Source: Campylobacteraceae bacterium
Lineage (GTDB): Bacteria; Campylobacterota; Campylobacteria; Campylobacterales; Sulfurovaceae
Direction of reading: 5' to 3'
Length of the DNA stretch: 46,424 nucleotides
Assembly (NCBI GenBank): GCA_027034975.1
Contig: JALVWQ010000026.1
Span: 1-46,424, forward strand
The translations under genes and the position numbers were made by a program. This document shows, one piece after another, positions 1-9,136 of the stretch (the first letter of the stretch is position 1; every line of letters begins with the position of its first letter). The notes beneath the pieces are model-generated. The model had not been told where the DNA came from and did no database searches. It was given only the letters and a program-made list of their open reading frames with translations.

Positions 1-1303
1 GGATTGTTTTATATTTATCGTACTCCACGCTAGAGCCCTCTTGGATCTTTACAAATTTTCGTTTTGTATAATCTACTTCGTAGTTGCCGGGGTTTTTGGT
101 AGAGAAATCGACACAGAGCTTTGCGGCAGACTCTAGCACACTTTGAGGCAAGTTCTGTTTATCGGTTCGAATAAATACATGTGAGCCTGGGATATTGCGA
201 ACATGAAACCAGATATCATTTGATTTTGCCACACTTAGGAGCTCTTGGTTCTCTTTAGCGTTTCTACCAACGGCTACTTTGTATCCCTCTATCCAAAAAA
301 CTTCGCCTATTTGGTTTTTCTCTTTTTTATTGCGGCTTCGTGCCTGTTTTGGCACTAAAAGCTCGAGTTCGTAGGGGTCGTTACTATTTTCTAGGGCACT
401 CTTAATGTTTTTGTAAAATGCTAGTTTTCCTTGGAGGTTACCTAACTCTATCTTTACATTTTTGGCTTTGCTTTTTGCTCGTTTAGCTAGGTTAAAAAAG
501 TGCTCACTGATTCTGTTTTTAACTACATTTTGCGGCAGCTCAATTGTTATTGCTTCGCTTTGGAAGTTGTAGGTTTTAAGCTCTTTGTCATATGGCTTTA
601 TCTGGTGGAGGTTTGCCAAAATGATATTTGCAATTTCGCTATATTTGTTAGCCTCTTCAAGTAGCTCCTCTTCGTTTGGCAAGGCATCTAGGTTCGATTG
701 CAATTTTTGAATCTTCTTTTCGATCATATTGAGTTTTTGGCTCTTTAGCCGCTTAACCAAAGTATTATTTACCTTTTGGTAGTTCTGCTCCAAGAGTGCT
801 TCGACATCCTCTACCTCTCCAGTAAACTTAGACTTAAAGGGTAAAAGCTCTGCCAACTCAACGCCGGGTTTGACAACTCGGTAACTTTTGTTTGCATCGA
901 TATGGTGGAGTGCCTCGATAACAATATTTTGCTCATCTGTAAGAATCAAGTTTGTATGGCGTCCTGTAAGCTCGAACCTTGCATAGATAACCCTATCTTT
1001 ATATTGGCTTTTTGGCTTAATTTTAAAAATAATCACCTTATCATTGCTAGGAACACTAACACTTAAAACTTTAGCGTGGCTAAGCAAGGAGTGTAGCTGC
1101 GTATCAAAGGGGGCGCTATAGTGATTAACCGGGCGGCTTGGCGCTTTATAAATTGTAGAATTACCTCTAGTTAAGTCAAAAAAGATAGACCACTCTTTGC
1201 CAAAATTGAGCTCAACTACATTATTAGCTACTCGGCGTGCCTTTTTTATAAAATCAAATGGCTCTAAATATCTAGCAACAGCTTCTATTTCGTATAGTTT
1301 CAA
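1..1303 (-). CDS. NFACT family protein (RqcH/FbpA-like), C-terminus cut by window edge
   Basis: This reading frame stays open from 1303 to the left edge, so the C-terminal end is missing. About 434 residues are visible. It begins at a TTG (1303-1301) encoding LKLYEIEAVARYLE, with a GGGG stretch just upstream as a weak ribosome site. The N-terminal part fits the NFACT-N domain. A lysine- and leucine-rich middle (about residues 180-300) should form the coiled coil. The visible C-terminal part carries the NFACT-R signature DIWFHVRNIPGSHV. NFACT proteins in other bacteria (RqcH) bind obstructed 50S subunits and add alanine tails; in older literature they are called fibronectin-binding proteins. 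The function here is by family only. It is divergent from leuC across a 114-bp promoter region, with a TATACT box on the minus strand at 1332-1327. Confidence 0.85.
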   Translation of the reverse strand, partial: MKLYEIEAVARYLEPFDFIKKARRVANNVVELNFGKEWSIFFDLTRGNSTIYKAPSRPVNHYSAPFDTQLHSLLSHAKVLSVSVPSNDKVIIFKIKPKSQYKDRVIYARFELTGRHTNLILTDEQNIVIEALHHIDANKSYRVVKPGVELAELLPFKSKFTGEVEDVEALLEQNYQKVNNTLVKRLKSQKLNMIEKKIQKLQSNLDALPNEEELLEEANKYSEIANIILANLHQIKPYDKELKTYNFQSEAITIELPQNVVKNRISEHFFNLAKRAKSKAKNVKIELGNLQGKLAFYKNIKSALENSNDPYELELLVPKQARSRNKKEKNQIGEVFWIEGYKVAVGRNAKENQELLSVAKSNDIWFHVRNIPGSHVFIRTDKQNLPQSVLESAAKLCVDFSTKNPGNYEVDYTKRKFVKIQEGSSVEYDKYKTI

Positions 1304-1355
1304 TGTAAGCCCCGTTTTTTTAAGAAAGTATAGCAAATATTCATTCCAATTTTGC

Positions 1356-1361
1356 TATAAT
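1356..1361 (+). promoter_or_regulatory. -10 box of leuC
   Basis: TATAAT preceded by TTTGC (context TTTGCTATAATCGCCC), 56 bases before the leuC ATG. A T-rich region without a clear -35 lies upstream, as is usual for Campylobacterota sigma-70 promoters. The same TTTGCTATAAT string occurs before the small gene at 38348. Confidence 0.6.
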
Positions 1362-1417
1362 CGCCCAAAATATTACATAGATGCAAAGAGTTGACATCTA
1401 TTACAACGAGGTTTATT

Positions 1418-2701
1418 ATGGCAGGTTTAACTATTACCGAAAAGATCTTTAGCGACCACGCCGGCAAAGAGGTAAGAGCTGGCGAAATTGTCCGTGTTAA
1501 TATAGATATGACAATTGGAAACGATATTACAACACCAATCTCTATTAAAGCATTTAAAGAGAGTGGTGCAAAAAAGTTAGCAAATCCGGATGCATTTGCA
1601 ATTGTAATGGATCACTACATTCCAGCAAAAGATATTGCGAGTGCAAATCAGGCTAAAATTAGCCGTGACTTTGCTTACGAGCATAACTTAAAGTACTTTT
1701 TTGACGAAAAAGATATGGGTATCGAGCATGCACTTTTACCAGAAAAGGGGCTTGTAATTCCAGGAGATGTAATTATTGGTGCAGATAGCCACACTTGTAC
1801 ACACGGTGCTTTAGGGGCATTTAGTACAGGTATGGGAAGTACAGATATTTCGTTTGCAATTATTACTGGTGGCAACTGGTTCAAAGTGCCAGAGAGTATT
1901 AAAGTTGTGCTCAATGGAAAGCCTGGAAAGCATGTGTATGGAAAAGATATTATCTTAGAGGTTATTAGAATCTTAGGTGTTGATGGTGCATTATACAAAG
2001 CCCTAGAGTTTACTGGTGAAGGCGTAAAGCATTTAGGTATGGCAGATAGATTTAGTATCTGTAATATGGCAATTGAGGCTGGTGCTAAAAATGGAATTAT
2101 TGCAGTAGATGATGTTACAAAAGAGTACCTAGAGAAGGTAAAAGAGGCTAATGGCGGCTTAAGAGCAGAGCCTAAATACTTCTACTCAGATGAAGATGCC
2201 GCGTATTGCCAAGTTATCGAGATAGATTTAGATAAACTAAGCCCTGTAATTGCCTACCCATTCTTACCGGAAAACGGTAAAAGTATCGAAACAGCAGTAG
2301 AGGATGATATTAAAATCGATCAAGTGATGATTGGTAGCTGCACAAATGGTCGTTTAGAAGATCTTGAGATTGCAGCAAAAATTGTAAAAGGCAAAAAGGT
2401 TGCAAGACACACAAGAATGATTGTAACACCAGCAACACAAAGAATCTTTTTAGAGGCACAAGATAAGGGCTATATTCGTGACTTAATCGAAGCAGGTGCG
2501 GTAGTATCTAATCCAACTTGCGGAGCTTGTCTTGGTGGATATATGGGAATTTTAGGCGAAGGCGAAAAGTGTGTCTCGACCACAAATAGAAACTTTGTTG
2601 GTAGAATGGGAGCAAGAACAAGCGAAATCTACCTAGCAAACTCAGCAGTTGCAGCAGCAAGTGCATTGGCTGGTAAGATTGTTGATCCAAGAGAAATTTA
2701 A
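1418..2701 (+). CDS. leuC: 3-isopropylmalate dehydratase, large subunit (LeuC/HacA type)
   Basis: A 427-residue aconitase-family protein. LeuC with LeuD isomerises 2-isopropylmalate to 3-isopropylmalate in leucine synthesis, using a [4Fe-4S] cluster. The cluster cysteines are visible in IGSCTNGRLEDLE and in NPTCGACLGGYMG. The substrate/cluster region GADSHTCTHGALGAFSTGMG is near residue 120. The length of about 420 residues is typical of the shorter archaeal/HacA-type subfamily rather than the 465-residue E. coli form, so homoaconitase activity cannot be excluded. The ATG at 1418 is chosen because AACGAGG lies 6 bases upstream; the reading frame extends further upstream without a ribosome site. 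The small subunit leuD is not next to it in this window. Confidence 0.9.
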   Translation: MAGLTITEKIFSDHAGKEVRAGEIVRVNIDMTIGNDITTPISIKAFKESGAKKLANPDAFAIVMDHYIPAKDIASANQAKISRDFAYEHNLKYFFDEKDMGIEHALLPEKGLVIPGDVIIGADSHTCTHGALGAFSTGMGSTDISFAIITGGNWFKVPESIKVVLNGKPGKHVYGKDIILEVIRILGVDGALYKALEFTGEGVKHLGMADRFSICNMAIEAGAKNGIIAVDDVTKEYLEKVKEANGGLRAEPKYFYSDEDAAYCQVIEIDLDKLSPVIAYPFLPENGKSIETAVEDDIKIDQVMIGSCTNGRLEDLEIAAKIVKGKKVARHTRMIVTPATQRIFLEAQDKGYIRDLIEAGAVVSNPTCGACLGGYMGILGEGEKCVSTTNRNFVGRMGARTSEIYLANSAVAAASALAGKIVDPREI

Positions 2702-2721
2702 CCCAATATTGCGTATGAATT

Positions 2722-2752
2722 TGTAACACTTATCCCCCTTGTAAGTGTTACA
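2722..2752 (+). terminator. Perfect hairpin after leuC
   Basis: An 11-bp perfect inverted repeat (TGTAACACTTA, then a 9-base pyrimidine-rich loop, then TAAGTGTTACA) starts 20 bases after the leuC stop. No U tract follows, so it may be an mRNA-stabilising hairpin rather than a full intrinsic terminator. The rest of the gap before gltB holds a possible TATACT -10 box at 2801-2806 and a loose 7-bp inverted repeat AACCACT/AGTGGTT at 2787-2793 and 2824-2830. Confidence 0.5.
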
Positions 2753-2941
2753 TAAAGTACTTTTGAAGCTCCCCTAAACAGCTTTTAACCACTTTTTAGA
2801 TATACTCTATGCCACTTGGGAATAGTGGTTACATTCGATTTATTAAGAGTTTTATTCGATTTTATCTAAGTATTTACCATACTACAGAGTAACTAGAGTA
2901 ACCAAAAAAGCTACCCTGAAACTTCCAATACAAGGATGCCT

Positions 2942-5900
2942 ATGCAAGATTTATATACCGCATATAAAGATAACTGTGGATTTGGGCTTATCGCCTCTAT
3001 CGACAACCAAGCAACTCATAAAAATGTAGAAGATGCACTAACAGCTCTTTCAAGAATGATGCACCGTGGAGCTATTGCTGCAGATGGTAAGAGTGGAGAT
3101 GGGAGTGGTTTACTATTTTCACTTCCAGAAAAGTTTTTTAGAAAAGTTGCTAAAGAGAGCGGCTATGATTTACCAGAGAAATTTGGTGTTGGTGTTATCT
3201 TTACAAAAGATGATGCACACTTAGAAAAAGTAGAACACTACTGTGAAACAAACGACCTTAAAGTGCTCTTTTGGAGAGAGGTACCTGTAAACACAGAGGT
3301 GCTTGGAGAGTTAGCCTTAGAGACACTACCAAAGATCTACCACGCATTTATTGTGCCAAACTCAATTATTGCAATTCGTCGCTTTGAAGCCCTACTCTAC
3401 TTAACAAGAAAGGAGATCGAGAACGATATTGACGATAAAGATTTCTATATTCCAACATTCTCGAGCAAAAAGATAACCTACAAGGGCTTATTAATGCCAA
3501 ACTATATTAAAGATTTCTATCCAGATTTGGCAGATAAAGATTTTAAAATCTCATTTGCACTTTTCCACCAGAGATTCTCTACAAATACGCTCCCTGAGTG
3601 GCGTTTGGCTCAGCCATTTAGATTCATTGCTCACAATGGAGAGATCAACTCTGTAGAGGCGAACAGAATAAACTCACTAATCAAGATAGAGTCTATAAAG
3701 TCAGAGGTATTTACCGAAGAGGAGCTAGAGAGACTTCTTCCGATTGTAAGATTTGATGAAAGCGATAGTAGCTCTCTTGATAGAATGATAGAGTTTATGA
3801 TAATGAATGGTATGGACTTCTTTAAGAGTGTTCGTGCACTTATCCCTATGCCGTGGCAAAATGCACCATCTCTTGATAGTGAGCTTAAGGCGTTTTATGA
3901 GTACTTCTCTACTCGATTCGAAGCTTGGGACGGCCCAGCAGCCGTTAGTGTAACAGATGGTAGATATATTGGGGTTGTTTTAGATAGAAACGGCTTAAGA
4001 CCAGCAAAATATATACGAACAAAAGATAACCGTATGCTTATTGCTAGTGAGTATGGGGTTTTAGATTTAGATGAAGATGAGATTGTAGAAAGAGGCAAAC
4101 TACAATCTGGACAGATGATAGGAATCGATACAAAATTTGGTGTAGTGCTTAAAAATGATGATATTGATGACTACCTAAAAAGAAGCAACAACTACACTAA
4201 GTGGCTTAATGAAAATATGATATACCTTCAAGAGTATATCGAAAATCCATACGCAATTGATGATAATATCGAAATTGATGATTTTGCATTTAAACAAAGA
4301 TATGCTGGTATTACAAAAGAGGTAATAAATCTATTTATTAAACCACTTGCAGTTGATGGCAAAGAGCCTACAGGAAGTATGGGAGATGACACTCCATTAG
4401 CCTGTTTTAGTAACTACCCATTTAGAAGCTTTAATGACTTCTTCCGCCAAAAGTTTGCTCAGGTTACGAACCCTCCAATCGACTCACTTAGAGAGAAGAT
4501 TGTAATGAGTTTAAATACAGGCTTTGGTGAGATACACAATATCTTAGATGAAGAACCAAAACACGCAAAAAGAATTAAAGCAACATCACCAATTCTAACA
4601 CAATCGAAGCTAGAGGTGCTCAAGAGCTTTGGCGACGAGAAATCACCAAGATTTGAGGCAGATTATAAAAATAGAACTTACGCTACAACATTTAAAAGTG
4701 GTTTAAAAGAGGCTATAGAGACTCTTACAGATAATATTATAGAAGATGTAAAAAATGATGGTGTAAGAATAGTATTCTTAGACGATAGCGGTGTAGATAG
4801 TGAGTATAAAACAATCCCCATGGCTATGCTCATTGGTAGGTTACACACAAAACTACTCGATGTTAAGCTTCGCCACCTAGTAAGTATTGTTGCTATGAGT
4901 AACGAAGTTATTACAGCACACGATGCAGCAGTGTTTATCGCTTATGGTGCAAGTGCAATCTACCCATATATGCTCTTTAAGACTGTTTGCCAGATCAGCG
5001 ATGCAGATGGTTTAGATAGAGATGAAGCCCTATTTAATGTACATAGTGCCTTAAATAAGGGGATCTTAAAGATTATGTCGAAGATGGGGATCTCGACTAT
5101 AGCGAGTTATAGAAACTCTGGACTCTTTGATATTATAGGTCTTAAGAGTGAGCTTGTAGAGGAGTGCTTTATCGGCTCTAAAGTAACCCTTAGTGGTCTT
5201 GATTATAGCGATATCGAAGCAAAGATCGAAAACCGCCACCAAGAGGCATTTAAAGAGGATAAACTCATTAATGGTGGGGTATTTAAGTACCGCAAAAACG
5301 AAGAGCTACACGAAGTTACTCCAGCTCTTACAAAAGCCCTTATGAGAGCTATCGAGAGCGAAGATACAACTGAGTATAAGAAGTTTAAAGAGATGATAGA
5401 AGAGCGCGAGCCAACCTATATTCGCGACTTCTTAGATATTAAATCAGATAGAGATCCAATTGATATTAACGAGGTTGAAAGTGCTAGCGAAATTGTAAAA
5501 CGCTTTATTGGTGCAGCTATGAGTATTGGGGCTCTCTCGCCAGAAGCACACGAAGATTTAGCAGAGGCTCTCAACTCTCTTGGAGCAAAATCGAACTCTG
5601 GTGAGGGTGGAGAAGACAAAAGAAGAAATGGCACGATTAAACGCAGTAAGATTCGTCAAATTGCATCGGGTCGTTTTGGTGTAACACCTGAGTATCTTGT
5701 AAATGCAGAAGATATTCAAATTAAGGTAGCTCAAGGTGCAAAACCAGGCGAAGGTGGGCAGCTGCCTGGCTTTAAGGTAACAACATATATCGCAAAACTA
5801 AGACACACAACACCAGGAAAAACGCTTATTTCGCCACCGCCACACCACGATATCTACTCTATCGAGGATTTGGCACAGTTAATCTTTGATCTCAAGCAGA

Positions 5901-7327
5901 TTAACCCAAGAGCTAAAATTAGCGTGAAGCTCGTTTCAACTATCGGTGTTGGAACAATTGCAGCAGGTGTTGCAAAAGCATATGCAGACCATATTGTAAT
6001 CTCTGGTAGCGAAGGAGGAACTGGTGCAGCACCAATCACCTCTATCCGCCACGCGGGTAACCCTTGGGAGATTGGGCTCATAGAGGCACAAAATGCCCTA
6101 AAAGCAAACCACCTAAGAGAGTATGTTCACCTAGAGACAGATGGTGCAATTAAAGCTGGTCGCGATGTAGTTGTAGCCGCACTTTTAGGGGCAGAGTACT
6201 ACGCATTTGGTACAAGCTTAATGATGGCAGTTAGATGTATCTTCTGTAGAAGCTGCCAGACAAATAAGTGTCCGGTAGGAATTACAACACAATCAGATGA
6301 GTACAGAGCAAAATATAAAGGTGTTGTAGAGAAAGTTAAAAACTATCTCATGCATGTAGCGAACGATGTAAGAGAGTACCTTGCATCTATGGGGTATAGA
6401 AGTGTCGATGAGCTTATTGGTAGAAACGACCTTCTCACAGTTAAAGAGGATCTTGAGTTAGCCAAAAAGTTTGACTTCTCACCACTCTTTGCACAAGTCA
6501 AGGGAGTGAATAAAAAAGAGAAAGCAAACGACCCATTCGATAAAAACGAGTTTGAACAAGAGCTTTTAGTAAAAGTACATGAGACAATTAAAAACCCTAA
6601 CTATAAGTCGGTTGTAAATAGCGAAATCTGCAACTTAAACAGAAGCTTTGGTGCAAGAATTAGTGGCGAAATTGCTAAATATTATGGCGACGAGGGGCTA
6701 GAAGATAATAGTATAGTATTTAACCTTACAGGAACTGCTGGGCAAAGTTTTGGGGTATTTTTGAGCAAAGGTGTTACCCTTAACTTAGATGGCGTTGCAA
6801 ACGACTATGTTGGTAAAGGTATGGCTGGCGGTAAGATAGTTATTAAACCAGCAAAAGGTGCAGGAGCAGGAAACACTTGTCTCTATGGTGCAACTGCTGG
6901 TAAACTCTTTGTAGCCGGAGAGGTTGGCGAGAGATTTGCAGTTAGAAACTCTGGAGCAGTTGCCATTGTAGAGGGAACTGGCGACCACCCATGCGAGTAT
7001 ATGACAGGCGGAGAGGTTATTATTTTAGGAAAAACAGGTATCAACTTCGGTGCTGGTATGACAGGCGGTGTTGCATTTGTTTACGATACAGAGCATAACT
7101 TTGTAGACAAAATCAACCCAGAACTGATCGAAATTAGAAGAATCGATATCGATGAAAATGAAAAACCGAAACTCTACCTCAAAAAGAGACTCCAAGAGTA
7201 CCTCAACGCAACAGGCTCGAAAGTAGCAGAGTTTATACTAGAGAACTTCAGAAGCGAAGTAAGACACTTCTGGCTAGTAACCCCAAAAGACAACCGCCCA
7301 CCACTAGACCCTAACGATATGGATTAA
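2942..7327 (+). CDS. gltB: Glutamate synthase, large (alpha) subunit
   Basis: About 1461 residues, the usual size for bacterial GltB. The enzyme moves the amide nitrogen of glutamine to 2-oxoglutarate to give two glutamates. The N-terminal class II glutamine amidotransferase begins MQDLYTAYKDNCGFG; the Cys of DNCGFG should become the catalytic N-terminal residue after removal of a short propeptide. The FMN/synthase domain follows. The 3Fe-4S motif C-x5-C-x4-C is in RCIFCRSCQTNKCPVG near residue 1099. The C-terminal glycine-rich beta-helix (GAGAGNTCLYGATAGKLF) is present. Two in-frame ATGs compete. AGG at 2933-2935 touches the first (2936) but sits 6 bases before the second (2942), so 2942 is preferred. 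The partner gene gltD is not adjacent; an azlD gene on the other strand follows. Confidence 0.93.
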   Translation: MQDLYTAYKDNCGFGLIASIDNQATHKNVEDALTALSRMMHRGAIAADGKSGDGSGLLFSLPEKFFRKVAKESGYDLPEKFGVGVIFTKDDAHLEKVEHYCETNDLKVLFWREVPVNTEVLGELALETLPKIYHAFIVPNSIIAIRRFEALLYLTRKEIENDIDDKDFYIPTFSSKKITYKGLLMPNYIKDFYPDLADKDFKISFALFHQRFSTNTLPEWRLAQPFRFIAHNGEINSVEANRINSLIKIESIKSEVFTEEELERLLPIVRFDESDSSSLDRMIEFMIMNGMDFFKSVRALIPMPWQNAPSLDSELKAFYEYFSTRFEAWDGPAAVSVTDGRYIGVVLDRNGLRPAKYIRTKDNRMLIASEYGVLDLDEDEIVERGKLQSGQMIGIDTKFGVVLKNDDIDDYLKRSNNYTKWLNENMIYLQEYIENPYAIDDNIEIDDFAFKQRYAGITKEVINLFIKPLAVDGKEPTGSMGDDTPLACFSNYPFRSFNDFFRQKFAQVTNPPIDSLREKIVMSLNTGFGEIHNILDEEPKHAKRIKATSPILTQSKLEVLKSFGDEKSPRFEADYKNRTYATTFKSGLKEAIETLTDNIIEDVKNDGVRIVFLDDSGVDSEYKTIPMAMLIGRLHTKLLDVKLRHLVSIVAMSNEVITAHDAAVFIAYGASAIYPYMLFKTVCQISDADGLDRDEALFNVHSALNKGILKIMSKMGISTIASYRNSGLFDIIGLKSELVEECFIGSKVTLSGLDYSDIEAKIENRHQEAFKEDKLINGGVFKYRKNEELHEVTPALTKALMRAIESEDTTEYKKFKEMIEEREPTYIRDFLDIKSDRDPIDINEVESASEIVKRFIGAAMSIGALSPEAHEDLAEALNSLGAKSNSGEGGEDKRRNGTIKRSKIRQIASGRFGVTPEYLVNAEDIQIKVAQGAKPGEGGQLPGFKVTTYIAKLRHTTPGKTLISPPPHHDIYSIEDLAQLIFDLKQINPRAKISVKLVSTIGVGTIAAGVAKAYADHIVISGSEGGTGAAPITSIRHAGNPWEIGLIEAQNALKANHLREYVHLETDGAIKAGRDVVVAALLGAEYYAFGTSLMMAVRCIFCRSCQTNKCPVGITTQSDEYRAKYKGVVEKVKNYLMHVANDVREYLASMGYRSVDELIGRNDLLTVKEDLELAKKFDFSPLFAQVKGVNKKEKANDPFDKNEFEQELLVKVHETIKNPNYKSVVNSEICNLNRSFGARISGEIAKYYGDEGLEDNSIVFNLTGTAGQSFGVFLSKGVTLNLDGVANDYVGKGMAGGKIVIKPAKGAGAGNTCLYGATAGKLFVAGEVGERFAVRNSGAVAIVEGTGDHPCEYMTGGEVIILGKTGINFGAGMTGGVAFVYDTEHNFVDKINPELIEIRRIDIDENEKPKLYLKKRLQEYLNATGSKVAEFILENFRSEVRHFWLVTPKDNRPPLDPNDMD

Positions 7328-7359
7328 TACTTCCTCTCCTTTTGGAGAGCTTGCAACCT

Positions 7360-7656
7360 TTAAAAAAAATTATTTATTAACACAATATATACCATACTTC
7401 CTAAAAATATCGAAAGTAAAAATCTTCTAAATAATAGATGTATTACAATTGTAACTACTATCGCAACCAACTCGTAACTTAAGATTTGTAAGTCAAGCTC
7501 TTTTGGGAAAAGTATATACAATGTTAATATAGTTAACAAAACAGTTGGAAAATCCTCTTTCAAAAAGAGAAACCTTTTATAGTGCTTCTTCAAAAAAAGT
7601 ATTGGTAGAAAACGAGTTAAAAAATTTGCAAATGCTGCTACTAAAATCTCAATCAT
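7360..7656 (-). CDS. azlD: AzlD-family branched-chain amino acid export subunit
   Basis: A 98-residue very hydrophobic protein with three to four membrane segments, matching the AzlD family in size and in the N-terminal TRFLPILFL motif. AzlD works with AzlC to export branched-chain amino acids or analogues. It overlaps the end of azlC by 8 bases, the normal arrangement for translationally coupled azlCD. It is the last gene of the minus-strand run starting at the M23 peptidase and converges on gltB. Composition is more A+T-rich than gltB. Confidence 0.75.
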   Translation of the reverse strand: MIEILVAAFANFLTRFLPILFLKKHYKRFLFLKEDFPTVLLTILTLYILFPKELDLQILSYELVAIVVTIVIHLLFRRFLLSIFLGSMVYIVLINNFF

Positions 7657-8293
7657 TCTTGTGCCTTAAAAATAAAACAACAAAGGCAAAAAAAATTGAA
7701 AAAATTAAAAGATTTTTTACTCCTAATAAATAAAAGATTCCGAACGATAAAGCACCTAATATAAATGGAAAAACTCGTTTGGATTTTAGAAAACTCTCTA
7801 GCAATATTACGATAAAAAGAGTAACCAAAATAAAATCTAACCCTTTAAATTTAATCTCTATATACTGTACAAAAACTACACCACAAATTGTTCCAATTAT
7901 CCAATATGCATGATTTAACAAAGAGATATACATCTCATATTTAGGATTCTCTCTTTTATGTGTAAGTATTGCAAAAGTTTCATCTGTTAAAGCAAAAATC
8001 TTATAAAAGCTATTTTTATATCGCTCTAAAAATGTTAAAGAGTAAAAAAACTGCCGAAAATTAAACAAAAATGAGGTTATAAATATATCAAATAGACTCA
8101 ATTTATTAAAAAGAGCTACAAGAAAAAACTGCAAAGAACCTGAATAGATAATTATTGACATAAAAATAGCCAAATAAGGGTTTAACCCCATTTTTACAGC
8201 TAAAATACCAAATGAAAAACTTAGAGCAAAATAACTAATAAATATTGGCAAAGTATCCTTAAATGCACTAAAAAATAGCCTTTTGTCTAACAA
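7649..8293 (-). CDS. azlC: AzlC-family branched-chain amino acid permease
   Basis: A 214-residue membrane protein with about six hydrophobic segments. The family pattern is visible in SFGILAVKMGLNPYLAIFMS, in SGSLQFFLVALFNKLS and in FNFRQFFYSLTFLERY. It forms an exporter with AzlD. Translation probably starts at TTG (8293-8291), because AAGGA lies 5-6 bases upstream and no ATG is better placed. It begins 11 bases after the stop of the small lipoprotein gene, so it probably shares its transcript. Confidence 0.8.
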   Translation of the reverse strand: MLDKRLFFSAFKDTLPIFISYFALSFSFGILAVKMGLNPYLAIFMSIIIYSGSLQFFLVALFNKLSLFDIFITSFLFNFRQFFYSLTFLERYKNSFYKIFALTDETFAILTHKRENPKYEMYISLLNHAYWIIGTICGVVFVQYIEIKFKGLDFILVTLFIVILLESFLKSKRVFPFILGALSFGIFYLLGVKNLLIFSIFFAFVVLFLRHKND

Positions 8294-8304
8294 ATGATTC
8301 CTTT

Positions 8305-8610
8305 TTAATTTGAATATGGCAAATTTTGTGAACTTATATATGGCTTTTTAATTTTATAGTTGCAGTTATGGGCTTTTCCTTGTTTGTCAAAGCAGACTCG
8401 TGCGACCTCTACGGCTTTTTGTAATCTCTTTTTGTTTTCGCTTTTTTTAAATGCTTGCTTAATTACCTTTTTGGCACTGCTGCTCTCTTGATCTACAGTT
8501 TGCTCTACGATAATAGGTTCTTCTTTTGGGCTCTCTTGAGGTGTACTTGTTGCAACACACCCACTCAATAATATAACTAAAGTAGGTAAAAATATTTTCT
8601 GAAAATGCAT
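8305..8610 (-). CDS. Small lipoprotein, unknown function
   Basis: A 101-residue protein with a lipoprotein signal peptide; the lipobox LLSGC places the lipidated Cys at about residue 18. An acidic/serine-rich stretch (PKEEPIIVEQTVDQESSS) is followed by a lysine-rich helix and a C-terminal part with two cysteines (VCFDKQGKAHNC). The upstream extension of the frame is discarded because AGGAG sits just before the ATG at 8610. It begins 2 bases after the msrA stop. I do not recognise a family. Its lipobox context (LSGCVA) resembles that of the lipoprotein at 43986. Confidence 0.7.
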   Translation of the reverse strand: MHFQKIFLPTLVILLSGCVATSTPQESPKEEPIIVEQTVDQESSSAKKVIKQAFKKSENKKRLQKAVEVARVCFDKQGKAHNCNYKIKKPYISSQNLPYSN

Positions 8611-8612
8611 CT

Positions 8613-9134
8613 TTACTCCTTTTTCTCTTTTAGCCACTGCTGAGCTTTCTCTACCTTTGGGGCAGCTACAGCCATGCAGTAGGGTTGGTATGGGTTTTTT
8701 TGAAAATAATCTTGGTGGTACTCTTCGGCTCTGTAGTAGCACTTAAGCGGCTCTACCTTTGTAACTATTTTTCTCTCATAATCTTTTTGCAGCTGCTCTA
8801 TATACTCTTTTGCTATTTGCTCTTGCTCATCATCTAAAGTAATAATTATCGAACGATACTGCGATCCATAATCTGCACCTTGTCTATTGAGTGTAGTTGG
8901 GTCATGTATCTTAAAGAAGAGATCTAGGAGATCTTGATAGCTAATTTTGCTCTCATCATAAGTTATCTTTACAACCTCAGCATGCCCTGTTGTATCTGTG
9001 CATACCTCTTTGTAACTAGGGTTCTCTACATGCCCATTTGCATAGCCACTCTCTACATCCACAACGCCTTCTACAATCTCAAATGCAGCCTCTAGGCACC
9101 AAAAGCAGCCGCCACCAAATATTGCCTCTTTCAC
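8613..9134 (-). CDS. msrA: Peptide methionine-(S)-S-oxide reductase
   Basis: MsrA reduces methionine-S-sulfoxide in oxidised proteins. The active-site motif GGGCFWCLEAAFE is at the N-terminus, and the family blocks GYANGHVENPSY, GHAEVVKITYD and AEEYHQDYFQKNPY are present. The start is set at GTG 9134-9132, giving 173 residues. AAAGGG lies 6 bases upstream and the codon directly follows the stop of the NUDIX gene. A longer reading from TTG 9158 would overlap the NUDIX gene and has no ribosome site. No MsrB domain is fused. As a cytoplasmic repair enzyme it fits beside a NUDIX housecleaning hydrolase. Confidence 0.93.
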   Translation of the reverse strand: MKEAIFGGGCFWCLEAAFEIVEGVVDVESGYANGHVENPSYKEVCTDTTGHAEVVKITYDESKISYQDLLDLFFKIHDPTTLNRQGADYGSQYRSIIITLDDEQEQIAKEYIEQLQKDYERKIVTKVEPLKCYYRAEEYHQDYFQKNPYQPYCMAVAAPKVEKAQQWLKEKKE

Positions 9135-9136
9135 TT

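Noticed and set aside
1197-1394. 65-codon plus-strand reading frame before leuC
   Set aside because: Antisense to the NFACT gene and across the leuC promoter, with no ribosome site.
8305-8742. Longer 145-codon version of the small lipoprotein
   Set aside because: The extension overlaps msrA; the lipoprotein signal and AGGAG define the ATG at 8610.
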